A stretch of DNA of 64,000 bases from Rostrohypoxylon terebratum (taxonomy: Eukaryota > Ascomycota > Sordariomycetes > Xylariales > Hypoxylaceae), in the NCBI GenBank assembly GCA_022497145.1, contig MU385867.1, positions 124,001 to 188,000 of the forward strand, read 5' to 3'. How positions within the stretch are numbered: the stretch's first letter is position 1; the number at the start of each line of letters is the position of its first letter. Below the pieces are notes generated by a model. It ran no database searches, was not told the origin of the DNA, and worked only from the letters and a program-made list of their open reading frames with translations. Position numbers and translations under genes: made by a program. Shown piece after piece: positions 48,261 to 59,653 of the stretch.

Positions 48261-49162
48261 CTACGCAGTGGCAGTTAGTGTATGAGTAGGGATCAACTCC
48301 TTCTCCTCCAACCACTTGACAATCTGCGCAACACACTCCTCAACAGAGCTCTCATGGGTCTTGATGACGATCTCCGGGTTCTCAGGCGCCTCGTACGGAC
48401 TGCTGATGCCCGTGAACTCCTTAATCTCGCCGGCGCGCGCCTTCTTATACAAGCCCTTGGGGTCGCGCTGCTCGGCGACGCTAATCGGCACGTCGACGTA
48501 GACCTCGACGAACGGGATAGGGTCGTCGTTCGCCGCGGCGGGGCCCTGGCTGGCCGCGGCGTGCAGGTCGCGCGCTAACTGCCTATCGGCGCGGAACGGC
48601 GAGATGAAGGACGTGATGGCCACGGTCGAGCTGTCGGCGAACAGCTTCGCGACCTCGCCGATACGCCGGATGTTCTCCTGCCGGTCCGCGTCGCTGAACC
48701 CTAGGTCCTTGTTCAGCCCGAACCGCACGTTGTCGCCGTCGAGCCGGTACGCGGCTACCCCCAGGTGCAGGAGGTGCTGTTCTAGCGCCGTCGCGACCGT
48801 GGATTTGCCGGAGGCCGAGAGGCCTGTGAACCACAGAGTGAAGCCTTTTTGCCCCCGGGCCGCGTTGCGCTCGCGTCGGGTTAGGGAGGGGTGCCAGGTT
48901 ATGTTGCTGTGGGTGAGGTTAGTCGGGCTGTTTGCGTGTTTACCTTGGCTTTCTAGGATTCGTTTCTCATGTTGTTTGGGCTATTGCAGCTCTGTAGAGT
49001 GTCCAATGGCAAGGCTTGGGACGGATGTGGATTGAGGTGAGTTGGTGTGAGGACCACTGATCCAATGGATAGCGGGGGAGGGGCAGTAACATCATAGCCA
49101 AAATATAGATGGATGCATTGAAAAAAAGAAGTTAGGGGAGTTAGGGGTGCTTACGTCGCCAT
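48261..49162 (-). CDS. APS kinase (adenylyl-sulfate kinase)
   Basis: Phosphorylates adenosine 5'-phosphosulfate to PAPS, the second step of sulfate assimilation, in the cytosol (family knowledge). Exon 1 is only eight bases (49162-49155, ATG GCG AC); a 248-base intron (GTAAGC...CACAG) leads to exon 2 (48906-48261); total 217 residues. Seen: NITWHPSLTRRERN, the P-loop GLSASGKST near residue 30, AYRLDGDNVRFGLNKDLGFS, RIGEVAKLFADS, ITSFISPFRADR, VEVYVDVPI, DPKGLYKKARAGEIKEFTGI and SPYEAPENPEI, the full set of family motifs. It is the stand-alone fungal kinase, not the ATP-sulfurylase fusion. Intron 1 is the longest intron in the window. After the TAG stop a further 13 codons remain open. Confidence 0.95.
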
Positions 49163-49984
49163 CTTTTTTTTTTCCCCGGTTATAACACAAATTCTCTCGA
49201 CGAATTGAAGCTTTTCAGTAACTGATAGTACTAGTATGGTTAAACAAACTGGAATATACAATCGAAATCAAATAATCAAGCTCTCACAGGAAAAAGAAGA
49301 GACTTTTATTGGAGCTTCCAGCTTAGAGGTTTTGAGTTACTGACGAAGTTCTTAGCCGCAGCGGGTATTAGTTAGTTACCGTTTAGGATATCGGGAGTCG
49401 GATGACGTGCTTAAGACCGGTCTCCGATTCGCGGGTGCGAGCTCAACTTGGCAATTGACTTTGATACAGTAGGACCTAGGTATAAGTTTTTATCAGGAGT
49501 AAGAGATATGGTTTTGTTTATGAGATTTGGATATCTCTGAAGGCAATTGTTCAATGGCGACTTTCTCAATATATGTGAAAATAGATATTTGTTGATACAA
49601 GTACGACTACGTCACCTAGCTGCGTAACATGCAGGGGATATGTTATTAAGAACAGTTTCGGTTTGGAATATTTGACGCGGTCTTCTAAATAAAGAGATTA
49701 CCTAGGAGCCGAACAATTGATCGGCTCCCTTTTCATGCTTTACAATTGGCGATACGCTCATAGCAGACAAGGCTTAGTCTGGAATCTTAGTAAATTCTAC
49801 TCTATTCAAAGTCATAGACACTTTCTCCCGGGCTCTTGAAGTCTGGCCGAGGTGATACCCGACAATGTATAACATCTAAAGCAACGCAAACTCCATAATA
49901 GACGCAATGCCCGCCGTCTATCCTGATCTAATAAAGTCTATTAATCATTGCTCTATCATCTCTCCGTTCATGCCATGCTCATGC
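49163..49984. other. Intergenic, thioesterase to APS kinase
   Basis: About 820 AT-rich bases upstream of the APS kinase start. One GGACCTAGGTATA motif at 49471-49483. A T-run lies just before the ATG. Nothing else recognised. Confidence 0.55.
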
Positions 49985-51017
49985 TCATGTCGTAGGATAC
50001 ACGTTCGCCATCATCTGTGAATCGCATTAGTCATCATAGCCCCCGAGACTTGGATATAGAATGAGATGTACTTACCGCAGCCTGTTTCGGCATAACAAAT
50101 AACGCCGTCGCCTCCGCAAGGACCAACGGCTTCTCGCCCTCACCAACCAACGTCTCAATCCGACCCTCAACCCACGCCTTTCGCCCCTCGACCTTCGTCG
50201 TCGTAGCCCTAAGCACGATATACGAGCCCGCGGGAGCCGGGGCGCGGTAGTTGATGTTGAGGTTAGCCGTCATACCGATCTTATGCGGCAGCGCCGCGAA
50301 ACAGCACCTCGCCAACCCCTCGTCCAGGATCGTCGCTAGCAAGCCCCCGTGTATGATGCCCGGGTGTCCGCACAGCTCGTCGCCGAGATACGATATCGAA
50401 ACCAGGCTCTTTCCGCCCTCCTCCGCGAAGACAACCGGGGGCACGACGAGCTTGCCGGGACCCATGAGCGTGCCGCCTGTCAGGTTGTAGTCTCGGTATG
50501 CGGGCGGGATCTTGAGATGCGGCCTAGCCTCGGAGAATTGTTCTTTGGCGCGCAGTTCTTTGGTCACGGGGTGGTTTTGGATATAGTCCTCGACCTCGCG
50601 CTGGTGGTCTGTCTCCGGCACGAACATGGTGAGCGTCTCCTCGTCTGTGGGAGGGTTCAGCAGCGCGCTAACGGCGGGGAGGGCGGGCGCGGCGGCCATT
50701 GCGGTGCCGAGGATGGTGAGGGAGAGGCTAATGGCTAGGAAGGAGGTTGCGCGGCGGAGGAAAGAGGGTTTGGAAGGTTCTAAGGGACGATTGGCGTCAG
50801 TCTAGATAGAGGATAGGGGGTATAGGAAAGAGTAGCATATGATAATGTAGGTACCTAGGGAAGGAGATGTGCTGACGAAGCGACGGGACAGAAGCTGCCG
50901 CCGAGTCGGATGCAAGACCAGATTTATAGTCGGGTCCACGGGTGGCTGACTACTATTGCGCACGACCCTAGCCACACCACGGAGGTAGGCGTGGGTTTGC
51001 ATTCGCGCGGCGAACAT
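49985..51017 (-). CDS. Hotdog-fold thioesterase, probably mitochondrial membrane-anchored
   Basis: Three exons, 51017-50855, 50779-50076 and 50014-49985, give 298 residues. The head is Arg-rich and Ser-rich without acids (MFAARMQTHAYLRGVARVVR) like a mitochondrial presequence, followed by a single hydrophobic segment (FLRRATSFLAISLSLTILGT) encoded at the start of exon 2. The hotdog domain follows, with ELCGHPGIIHGGLLATILDE (the HGG plus Asp signature of the THEM4/PaaI-like superfamily), LNINYRAPAPAGSYIVLRA and KAWVEGRIETL. It most likely hydrolyses acyl-CoA; chain length is unknown. The last exon adds nine residues (MMANVYPTT) and was accepted because GTAAGT, a GACTAAT branch site and CACAG stand in the right places; otherwise the frame would run to 50034. 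A start at 50699 would lose the presequence. Confidence 0.83.
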
Positions 51018-52140
51018 GGTCGCGATAGGGGAAGTGGGAGGGGATTTCCGAGACCGAGTGGGGGCCTCCCCAAGCCAGCAGGCTCTTTTCCTGACCTATT
51101 AACCAACTATACAACCTATACAAACTCCGATACCAGATACTAAAATCCTCCTCGCCGACTTTCCATATTTCTCTTGACGTTATTGAGCGGGTTGTTGAGG
51201 CATTCCCTTCTTGATTATGGCCTCGGAATTCCCAACGAATTTTGGCTCCTTCTGCTATCCGTCAGCCGCTAACCGTTAAGGGACCCGTTTATTTCCTAAA
51301 GAAGATAATACCGAGGTAGGATAGGTTATGTAAGCTGGGAGAAAGACCCTAGGGCCTACAGCAGTACACTGAAATATCAATTGCGTGGATGGCCAGCTTC
51401 TTAATGAGGGGCACATCTAAGTCTTAAGATCTGCAAGGGACGTGAAACCTTTATCTGTCCTGTCATAAGGACCCTATTAAATGGATATATACATATGTAA
51501 ATGCTGTTTCGGAATCTCGTAGATTAAACTATCAACTATGACGTCTTGCTGAATACATAAGCCATATTGATACTTTCATAGCCAACGAAGAAAGAAGGCC
51601 CCTTAAAATGTTAAGATCAGCTACTGCAACTAGGACCAGGTAGTTGCCGTTTAATCCACGACCCCGGCGGCCTCCGTATTAGTGGGAAAGCTTGTACTAC
51701 AGCATACAACCAATCCAATCACTAAAATTCACCTGCTCCATTGAATCTCCATACGTAGTATTCCACTATGCTTCCCCTCTATCGCACAATACCAGTACAG
51801 CTAGTAGCTACGTAAGCACCCTGTCACTTCCCAAGGTTACCGCCGGGCAGCGTCAACTCACTTCTGACGCAAACGACTTACCAAACCAGGAGATTTCTAT
51901 ACCGGTGATTCGATAGCCTATTTGTGTAAGTTGTCAGGTCTGTCACACCATGCTTGAGTGATCTACACCTATTCATGCGGAGTGCGGAGTATAAACATAA
52001 GAAGCTCGACCTCCACTCCTCAATTCGAACCTTGAGCTGTAAAAGTCTGACTATCGATACGAATAATAGACAACCACATGTACCTAGCACTAATTTTGAT
52101 CTCTAACATATAAGTAAACAACAAATATCATCTCATCATT
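51018..52140. other. Divergent intergenic region, thioesterase and small conserved gene
   Basis: 1.1 kb, AT-rich. Contains ACTATACAACCTATAC-type repeats near 51105-51120. No gene, no clear CCTAGGTACC cluster. Confidence 0.5.
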
Positions 52141-52809
52141 ATGGTCAGTAACATCAGGCATACTCAATACGCCTAATCAAACAGCTATCAACTAATCAAC
52201 CCTAGGCTACCGCCGAAACCGTAGACCTAGGGCCTCCCCACGCCCCTAAGGAGGAGTCCCTCAAAGCCTTTGGCGAAGTTGAGCATGAGCTCCAGAAGGA
52301 GCTTCTGCACAAGAAGCACACCTACCTTAGTACGTACATCCCACCCCCTTTACACCACCTACGTACCTAACCACCACTAACCTATTCCTAGAGCACGAAC
52401 CGGAGTACTTTGCGGCAGTGCAACACCTCAGCGACGCAGAACTGACCTCCTTCACCTCCTCCGACCTAGAGCAAGTCCGCGTCGGCATGTCGGCGTACGG
52501 TCTGCACCTCTTCGGCAAGGTGCGCATCCCCGCCGTCTCGGACTCCGGGCCAGCCTACATCCGTAAGTAGCACACACACCTCTCATCAAAAACAAATTGA
52601 ATAAGATTCGTATATCAAAAGAAGGGTTAAAAATCACTGACGTGTAAAAAAAAGATGTCCGCCTCTTCATCGGCGGCGACGGTCACGACGAACCAGGTGT
52701 GGCTAAGTTACACAGCATCCACACCGAGGACTTGGAGGAATCCGACGGTAACCACAAGTACCGCGCCATTTTCACAAAGGACGATCCGTTGGAGTGGTTT
52801 GACACTTAA
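52141..52809 (+). CDS. Small conserved protein, function unknown
   Basis: Four exons: 52141-52143 (ATG alone), 52206-52329, 52392-52562 and 52655-52809. All phases fit; donors are GTCAGT, GTACGT and GTAAGT. The 150-residue product starts MATAETVDLGPPHAPKEES, continues with a charged helix (FGEVEHELQKELLHKKHTYL), an acidic helix around SDLEQVRVGMSAYG, then a beta-rich half (LFGKVRIPAVSDSGPAYIHV, RLFIGGDG, KLHSIHTEDLEE) and ends DDPLEWFDT. The alternation of strands and the end motif make it look like a real folded domain. I recognise no catalytic residues, signal peptide or membrane segment and cannot name the family. The start is supported by an ATG placed directly on a GT donor and by exon 2 being open from its first base; a start inside exon 2 is impossible because it has no early in-frame ATG. 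Confidence 0.75.
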
Positions 52810-53062
52810 TCTGGATTCATCGAATCATTCATATATCGAACATTTAAAAGAATTTACGGGAGCAAAAATGAGCACTGAATGAATGAATGAATAAATCAAT
52901 GAGATGAGAAAACGAGACATATTTATGAGGAATTGGAGTCTTATGTGATATTTTGTGCCAAATAGGGTATCTTGAATCCTCGAGTATCTATTCTCAGCCG
53001 GAGCAAAATCTTCCGTGATTCCCTTACGCTCATAACTGCAGTCCTCTATAACCCTTTCACCT

Positions 53063-56000
53063 TTACATGTCATCCTCGTCTTGAGCAAGCATCTCCGCGT
53101 AGTCATCTGCAGAAGCAAACATAGGCAAGCTCTTGATAGCCTTCCTCCTCTTAGTCCGCTCCGATTCCGGTTTCTTTTCAGCCTCACTCTTGGCGCCGGG
53201 CGCCGGGTCGATCTCTGAATCTCCCTCTTCCTCGTCGTCATCCGAGTCATCCCAGAACTCAACCCCGCCATCTTCTTCATCATCTTCGCCATCCAGTTCC
53301 GCCATCTCCTTCTCCAAGTCCTGGTCGTCCTCATCAAGACTCATCAGATCATCGAAGTCAGGCTCGCTATCAGACTCGCCCTCGACCTCGGGACGCGAAG
53401 CAACAAGCGCATCCCAGATCTCGTCTTCCGCAGCCTCCTCATCGTCTTTATCGCCTCCTGCTTCCTCGCCCTTCTTCGCTTTCTTGCGCTCAGCTTGTTC
53501 GTTCTTGCCTATCCTGGAGAAGTACTCGTGGAAGAAGACGTCTTCGACCGCGACGTCCTCGCTCTTCTTATTCCAGAACTCGGCCGAGTTCAGCGAGCTG
53601 CCCGCTGTCTTAGTGGAAGGCTTGCTTGACAGCAGGATGGAGCCCTGGCCGCTTGCGGCGACAGGCTGCATGATGGAGACGCCCCTCATCGAATCGACGG
53701 CCTTGGCATTGCGGTACACGAATTTGTCTAGGAAAGCTATGAGCGTGTGGTTCGCGAGTTCCGGTTTTTGAGCAGCCTTTCGCCCGCTTAATAGAGTCGA
53801 CGCGTAAACATCTACCGAAGGATGATAATGCCTGAGGAATGGTAGTAGTTCCCAGAGACAGCTGCGGTGCGCATTGCTGTATTCTGGATTTCTCTTTCGT
53901 CCATCGTAATAATCATCGGCCTTTGCGGATGGAGCTTTGTCCCCGTCAGTGGGTGCCTCAATTGGCGCATCTGAGGCCACACCTGGCACTGCTTCGTCCT
54001 CATCGTGTTCTTCGGGCTCATTGATTAATGTTTTCAAATCCGGGAACGCGACGCAGAGATCAATTATGAGATACAGTATTCCGCAGATGAAGGAAGGCTG
54101 GTGCAAATTCAAAATTTGCAACATTCTCTTGACAAATGCTTTCACGCGGCGGACATCTACATCGGACTTCAAGCTTCGATATAGAAGATTTAGGTAGAGA
54201 GCCTGCTTCGAAGAAGTGATAAGACGCGGATCTAGAAGTGATTCATACAAGGTTCGATAGAATCTATCTGTGGCAAGGTGTCGGTTGGTCGAGAGCTGTT
54301 GGATGAGCATAAGAGCCTGGATACTGGTATTGAAGTTAGATGAATGTGTGATGCGGAATAGCGTATCTAGATGAGACTCGAGACTATAAAAAGATTAGTA
54401 CCATTACACTACTTAGAGTTTAAAGAGTATAAGGAGACCATACGTGGACTGCTCGGCCTGTGAAAATGGAACAGCTCGATTGACTCCAGTGAGAACCGCC
54501 GATACAAGCTTCTCAGCAGCTTCTTGGTCGCCCGGGGCAGTCTCTTTCTTATCTTCCGGCTTTGGTAGTTTGGACTTCCGATATTTATTCTTGCCACCTT
54601 TAGAACCATCGGGGTTGCTATCAAGTTGACTAAGCTCCCCGCTCTTCAACAAGGCGACAAACAACCCGAAGTAGATGTTCAACAAGGAATCCGCGATTTG
54701 GGGTTCTTTCGTGCTGAGGATAGTCTGGTTTAATGTGTTGATCGCGTAGTACTTGGCCCGGTTGTGTTGTCCTGGTCTAAAAATGATGTCCTGCTCGATG
54801 TTGCGTATGACGACTTGTTTCATTCCAGGATGAGAGTTCAGTAGTTGAAGAATTAAGTATGAAGCCCTTGAAGCGATTTTGCGTTCACGATCGCCAAGCT
54901 TATTCACCAAGAGCCGTAGAAGATTGGATTCCTGTTCGGGCTTGTCTCGCAACAAAGCATACACCAGATCAACGGCTTTGGTACGAGCATACTCAACTTC
55001 ATCGTCGCACCAGACTTCGAGGTTCTGGATCATCTTGAAGTAAGCCGCCTTCAACCAATCTTCGAAGATCCACGAGATCAAATGTTCCTTGGTGATTTTT
55101 CCGGGCAAATGTTGACTGGCAGACCAATTCTTCACATGATGCTTCTGCAGAGTCCCGACAAGACCTAGTTGGGACGAGAAGAGTCGCAACCGTCTATTCG
55201 ATGGTAAGATCATTCCCGGCCCAAATAAATCTACAAGAGCAGCAAGAGCGGCGAGAGCCTGCCCACGGTTCCTTTTCGCCGAAAGTCCGATCAGATTTTC
55301 GAGGGCCTTGATATTGTGTACAGGGGACTCCTGGATAGCTAGAGTCAAAGCGGAGACTTTATCAGACATTGTGCCCGAAGACATGATAGTAGACATGAAC
55401 CTATGCGACGAGGATGCGGACAATGTCTTGTTGTATGCGACACTATCTTCATCCAAGATCGATTTAGCATAAGCCTTTAATTCGGCTATAGCTGCTGTGT
55501 AAGGCGATATGTCATCTGAAGATGGTGTTGGTAGAGTTTTCAAACTATCGGCATGCCAATCAGAACGGGGTTCAAATATCTTGATGATAATCAGCTCAGC
55601 TTTCGCAGATGTTTCAACGTATGGAGATGCTTACTAACCGTCTTCCTTTTCGAGTCTCGTGCAGGTTTCTCGTCGCTATCTATGACTGACGCATCGTCCT
55701 CTTCTTCGCCGTTGTCTTTGTCTATGTCGTCGTCCGCTTCTTCGGATTCAGGGTCTGGTCTCACGTCGTCAAACCCCAGACCAGCAGCAAACTTGGCCAG
55801 CTCAGCACGAAGATTCTTGTCTGCATTTTTTTTGCCCTTCCCGTTATTCCCGTTATAAAGCTCTTCATCGTCAGAGTTGACGTCTTCTACTAGCTTTAGA
55901 TCCTCCTCGTCTCCACCGAGTGCTTTGATTTCATCTAGAAGGGTGCTGGACTCGGCTTTCTTAGGACTAGTGGTAGGCTTCTGTGCCCTTTTCGGCTTTT

Positions 56001-56196
56001 TGTCGTTCTTCCGGTATTTTGGCTCAGATGTGTTCTTGCTCTTCTTATTATTGGGGGGTGGCTGTACGGAATCCGCAGTATCGTCCAGTTTCCTCTTGCC
56101 TTGGCCCTTTTTGCTCTGAGGTTGTTTGGATTCGTTAAGCTTGTTCTCGATCTTGGCCGTCAGTTGCGACAGTGCCGCATCGTCGAATGTCGCCAT
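53063..56196 (-). CDS. mak21: Noc1/Mak21, 60S ribosome biogenesis factor (CBF/Mak21 family)
   Basis: Noc1 pairs with Noc2 on early 90S/pre-60S particles in the nucleolus (family knowledge). Three exons (56196-55639, 55579-54444, 54383-53063) with introns of 59 and 60 bases give 1004 residues. The head is Lys/Glu/Asp-rich (nuclear). The body is helical: FEPRSDWHADSLKTL, DKVSALTLAIQESPVHNIKA, HLISWIFEDWLKAAYFKMIQ, RKIASRASYLILQLLNSHPG, RNIEQDIIFRPGQHNRAKYY; then the CBF domain in exon 3 (LYLNLLYRSLKSDVDVRRVK, AFVKRMLQILNLHQPSF, HPSVDVYASTLL, FLDKFVYRN) and a very acidic tail. The end DDYAEMLAQDEDD is typical. Divergent from the mitochondrial ProRS gene. The first donor could be GTTAGT or, four bases on, GTAAGC; only the former gives a normal intron length and an open frame. 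Confidence 0.93.
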
Positions 56197-56786
56197 TTAG
56201 AAAGGCAATCTTGGGACTCGAGGTTCTTCAATCACTATAAGACTGGATGTGAGGCTATTAAGGTTGTATTGTTGTAGCTAGAGAATAGCGCACACATCAA
56301 TCCAAAGCTTGAAGTATTATGGTAGTTATTTAAATGCGACGAGACCAAAGAAAATTTCGGATTTTCAGAAAAAAAAAAAGAGAGCATTGAAAGTCAGCGG
56401 GGGCCATATTAACTGGGTCTTTCATGAATTAGCCAATAGATAAGGTGCGATCACCCTCTTATCATCATCCATGGATGCATTGGCTTCCCTAGACCCCTGC
56501 AAGGTGTACCTATAGTACCTATAGTCTTACCACTGAAATACCTGAGGTCCTGAGCTACAGCAAGTCAAGAACACCAAAGTTCGTAAATAAATTTATGACT
56601 TCCAAGGACCAAGGTTGAGCTGAATTACGATCGTGGCATTGAAGCCGGTTTACCTTCGACCGACAACTTAATTTGTATCTTATGGCTCTCTGAGGGATGT
56701 TACTTTTTATAACCCACTCATTTTTTAAGTTGGTTTAAAAAAGGGTATTCAAATATACAGGATCGGTCCAGCATGCCACGGCCAAG
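56197..56786. other. Shared divergent promoter region, mak21 and mitochondrial ProRS
   Basis: 590 bases between two divergent ATGs. AT-rich, with an A-run at about 56370-56381 and a TACCTATAG direct repeat near 56509-56525. No coding frame. Confidence 0.6.
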
Positions 56787-59027
56787 ATGATACCCCTTTC
56801 ACGTATTCCGAGGGGAAACCTTGCGCCAGTGTTCAGACGTTGGAAGATTGGATACGGCACTCGGCCTTATAGTGACCTAGCCTCGTCAAATGATAGGTTC
56901 GAATCCCATGAACAAGAGAATTTTACTCGCCGGTCTAGATATTGGACTCCCGGGTCTCGAGGGATTCAGGCTTCTCCCAATGAGAGTATATCTACCCAGT
57001 TTCGATGCGCTCCTGGTACTTTGTGATTCTAATATGAAGACTAGCTAGCCATGAAAAATTGATCCGAGCCGGCTTCTTACGCCAAGTAGGTTCTCTTTTC
57101 ATATCTTACTCCCATTCATTAAGCATTTCCTGACTATCTATTTTGAAGTCGATTTCAGGGGTGTATCACATGCTTCCCCTGGGCCAGAGGGTGGAAGAGA
57201 AGTTGCAAAAATTAATAGACAAGCACATGTCTCAGGTCGGTAAGAATAACTCAAGAATAACTCAATGCCGCCCTTATCTCTAGTTAACTACTGTATGCTC
57301 TGTATGCTTACCTACACTAAAGGTGCGTCGAAACTATCCCTATCATCTATTTCACCTCAGTCGTTATGGCGAAAAACGAGTCGACTAGATGCGTACGGAC
57401 AAGAGGTAAGTGCAAGATAAACGGCTTTGGAACCGAGGACGCCCAACTCATAGCTGCCAGCTCTTCCGTTTCCACGACAGGAAAAAGACGCCCCTATTAC
57501 TCGCGCCAACTCATGAAGAGGAGATAACGACACTTGTATCGAATCTTTCTTGTTCCTACAAAGAACTTCCCTTGAGGCTTTATCAAATTGGTGAGTTATG
57601 CCGATCATCAACCTGGAAATGCGTTTCTCATTTTCCTAGGACGTAAATATCGTGATGAGTTTCGCCCACGTGCAGGACTTCTTCGGTCTAAAGAATTCCT
57701 CATGAAGGACCTTTATACCTTCGATTACTCTATAAAGGCAGCGCTATCGACTTATGAGGAAGTCAAAGCTGTTTATACCCGTTTTTTTGGAGAGTTGAAG
57801 CTTCGGATAAAGTGCGCAGAAGCTAGCTCTGGTGATATCGGAGGGGATAAAAGCCATGAATTTCACCTTGGTTCCCCTAATGGAGAGGATTTAGTTTTCA
57901 GCTGCAACAGCTGCGACTATGCTGCCAATGACGAGGTTGCTTCCTCACGACCTGACCCTCCGATAAACGAGCCACAGAGCGCCTATAGTGATAATTGGGA
58001 TGGCGTCGGAGTTTGGCGGGGCATTTCCAAAGATAAGGATACTCTCGTCAATGTGTGGTACCCTAATGATATTGGGAAGGAAGGAGAAGGAGGAGGAAAA
58101 GGAGATCCTAGCTCATACATCAACACACAGGCTATCAAAGCAGTCTTTCCTGAACTGGACTTGAGCCTTGATGATGTGAGTCCGTTTTGGTCTCTTAACC
58201 CGCCTCATTCAACGAACCAGAGGAGAGACCTACGAATCATGAACATTGTCGATTATCGACTTGGAGCCTCTTTCATTGATGCATTCCAAGCCAAGGTCAA
58301 TAGCCAATCTCCGGGGTTAATTCTACCTGAAGACAGTGATATTAAACTCTCCGATATTACCAATGATTTCATTACCTCGGCGGAGAACGAAACTCCTCTC
58401 AACACTATTCGCATTCGCAGCGGTGACAATTGTCCCCGCTGTGAGTCTGGGAAGCTCGAGGTCGAAAGGGCGATCGAGCTCGGACACATATTTTACCTAG
58501 GGACAAAATACTCGGAGGCGCTCAAAGCTAGCGTTGAAGTACCTACTTCTTTACTCCAAGATGAAGTTGAACTGGCTAAAGTAGCCAAACCCACCACGGG
58601 GGACCGAATGAACGTGTACTATCAAATGGGGTGTCACGGCATAGGAGTGTCCCGCATGGTGGCTGCCGTCGCGGAGTCTATGCATGACGAATTAGGGCTT
58701 AATTGGCCGCGCGCCATTGCGCCTTTCGAAGTAGTAGTCATCCCACACCCAACCTTGGTGGAAGACGGCACGCTTATAACCCAACACCTGGCGAATTCGC
58801 AAGGCCACGAGTCCTTCGATCTGATGCTCGACGACCGGGATGCATCCTTGCCATTCAAGCTCAAGGATGCCGAGCTGGTAGGATATCCGGTCGCTGTAGT
58901 CGTAGGCAAAAAATGGACATCGGAGCGACTCGTCGAAGTTCAGTGCAGGAGTCCAGCAAGACATAAAGAGTATGTGCAGCTGGAAGATCTCCGTGCGCAT
59001 ATCAGCGAACTCCTTTCACAGCGGTAA
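56787..59027 (+). CDS. Mitochondrial prolyl-tRNA synthetase (bacterial type)
   Basis: Charges mitochondrial tRNA-Pro. Six exons (56787-56985, 57045-57085, 57149-57239, 57323-57405, 57461-57590, 57640-59027) join in phase to 643 residues; introns are 49-83 bases. The head is basic (MIPLSRIPRGNLAPVFRRWK), like a presequence. Catalytic blocks seen: HEKLIRAGFLRQ and GVYHMLPLGQRVEEKL (class II motif 1 region), APTHEEEITTLV, RLYQIGRKYRDEFRPRAGLL with SKEFLMKDLYTFD (motif 2), a compact inserted region with CNSCDYAANDE and CPRCESGKLEVERA, GCHGIGVSRMVAAVAE (motif 3), then the anticodon-binding domain ending AHISELLSQR. Exons 2 to 5 were chosen to restore these motifs; the 41-base exon 2 is the smallest. 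A TCG acceptor at 57149 was preferred to the CAG eight bases downstream because it keeps the motif 1 frame. Confidence 0.9.
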
Positions 59028-59653
59028 CATAGGTAGGTAGGTACCTACCCGACAGGAGCCTTTATTTGTCTTAGCTGAAGAGCTGAGATCTTGAACTGGT
59101 CACCATGACCTGTACGAACAAGCAAAACTGTACATAGCTTTCTCGCCGCTCGTTGTGCGATACTTCCATGTCGCCGGCGTTCAATATAGGACGACTTTCG
59201 CGTTCGCCTTGTGTTTTAAATTCGCTGAATGCCGAACCAAGTGTAGGCGAATCTTAAGCCCGTTCATGTTTCGTAGAGGGGGTCGCAATTGAATATAGCT
59301 ACTTCATCGCCCGAGCCGCGATCTTCGGGACTGGCCAACCCATCTGCCATTTTCCTATGCCGCATTCAATATTCGCTCTTAAACGACCACCGGTCCCGAC
59401 GACCGCCTACGGCGCACCGTACAATGAACCTTGGAGTTCGGGCATACAACCATGTCTACGAAAACCCGAAGCGCGAGGACCTAGACATCCCCACATGATC
59501 TTCCGAACCGCTCGTGCTTCCGAATCGCCCGATTCAATAAGTATATATTAAATATTGATTATTTGTGAGACATTCCATGGCGGACTAATGCAAGCTCCCG
59601 CGACAACAAGATTAGTGTGTAAGCTAGGTACCTAGGAACAAGCGTATTTCATC
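59028..59653. other. Intergenic, ProRS to Ayg1-like gene
   Basis: 626 bases. Motif copies at 59033-59048 (TAGGTAGGTAGGTACC) and 59624-59636 (GCTAGGTACCTAG), the second only 17 bases before the hydrolase ATG. No gene seen. Confidence 0.55.

Noticed and set aside
50034..50075. Thioesterase reading through to TGA/TAG at 50034
   Set aside because: GTAAGT at 50075, a GACTAAT branch site and CACAG at 50015 mark an intron; the read-through tail is unrelated to the domain.
56896..56906. GGTTCGAATCC, a perfect tRNA box B
   Set aside because: No box A or foldable cloverleaf upstream; it lies in the first exon of mitochondrial ProRS.
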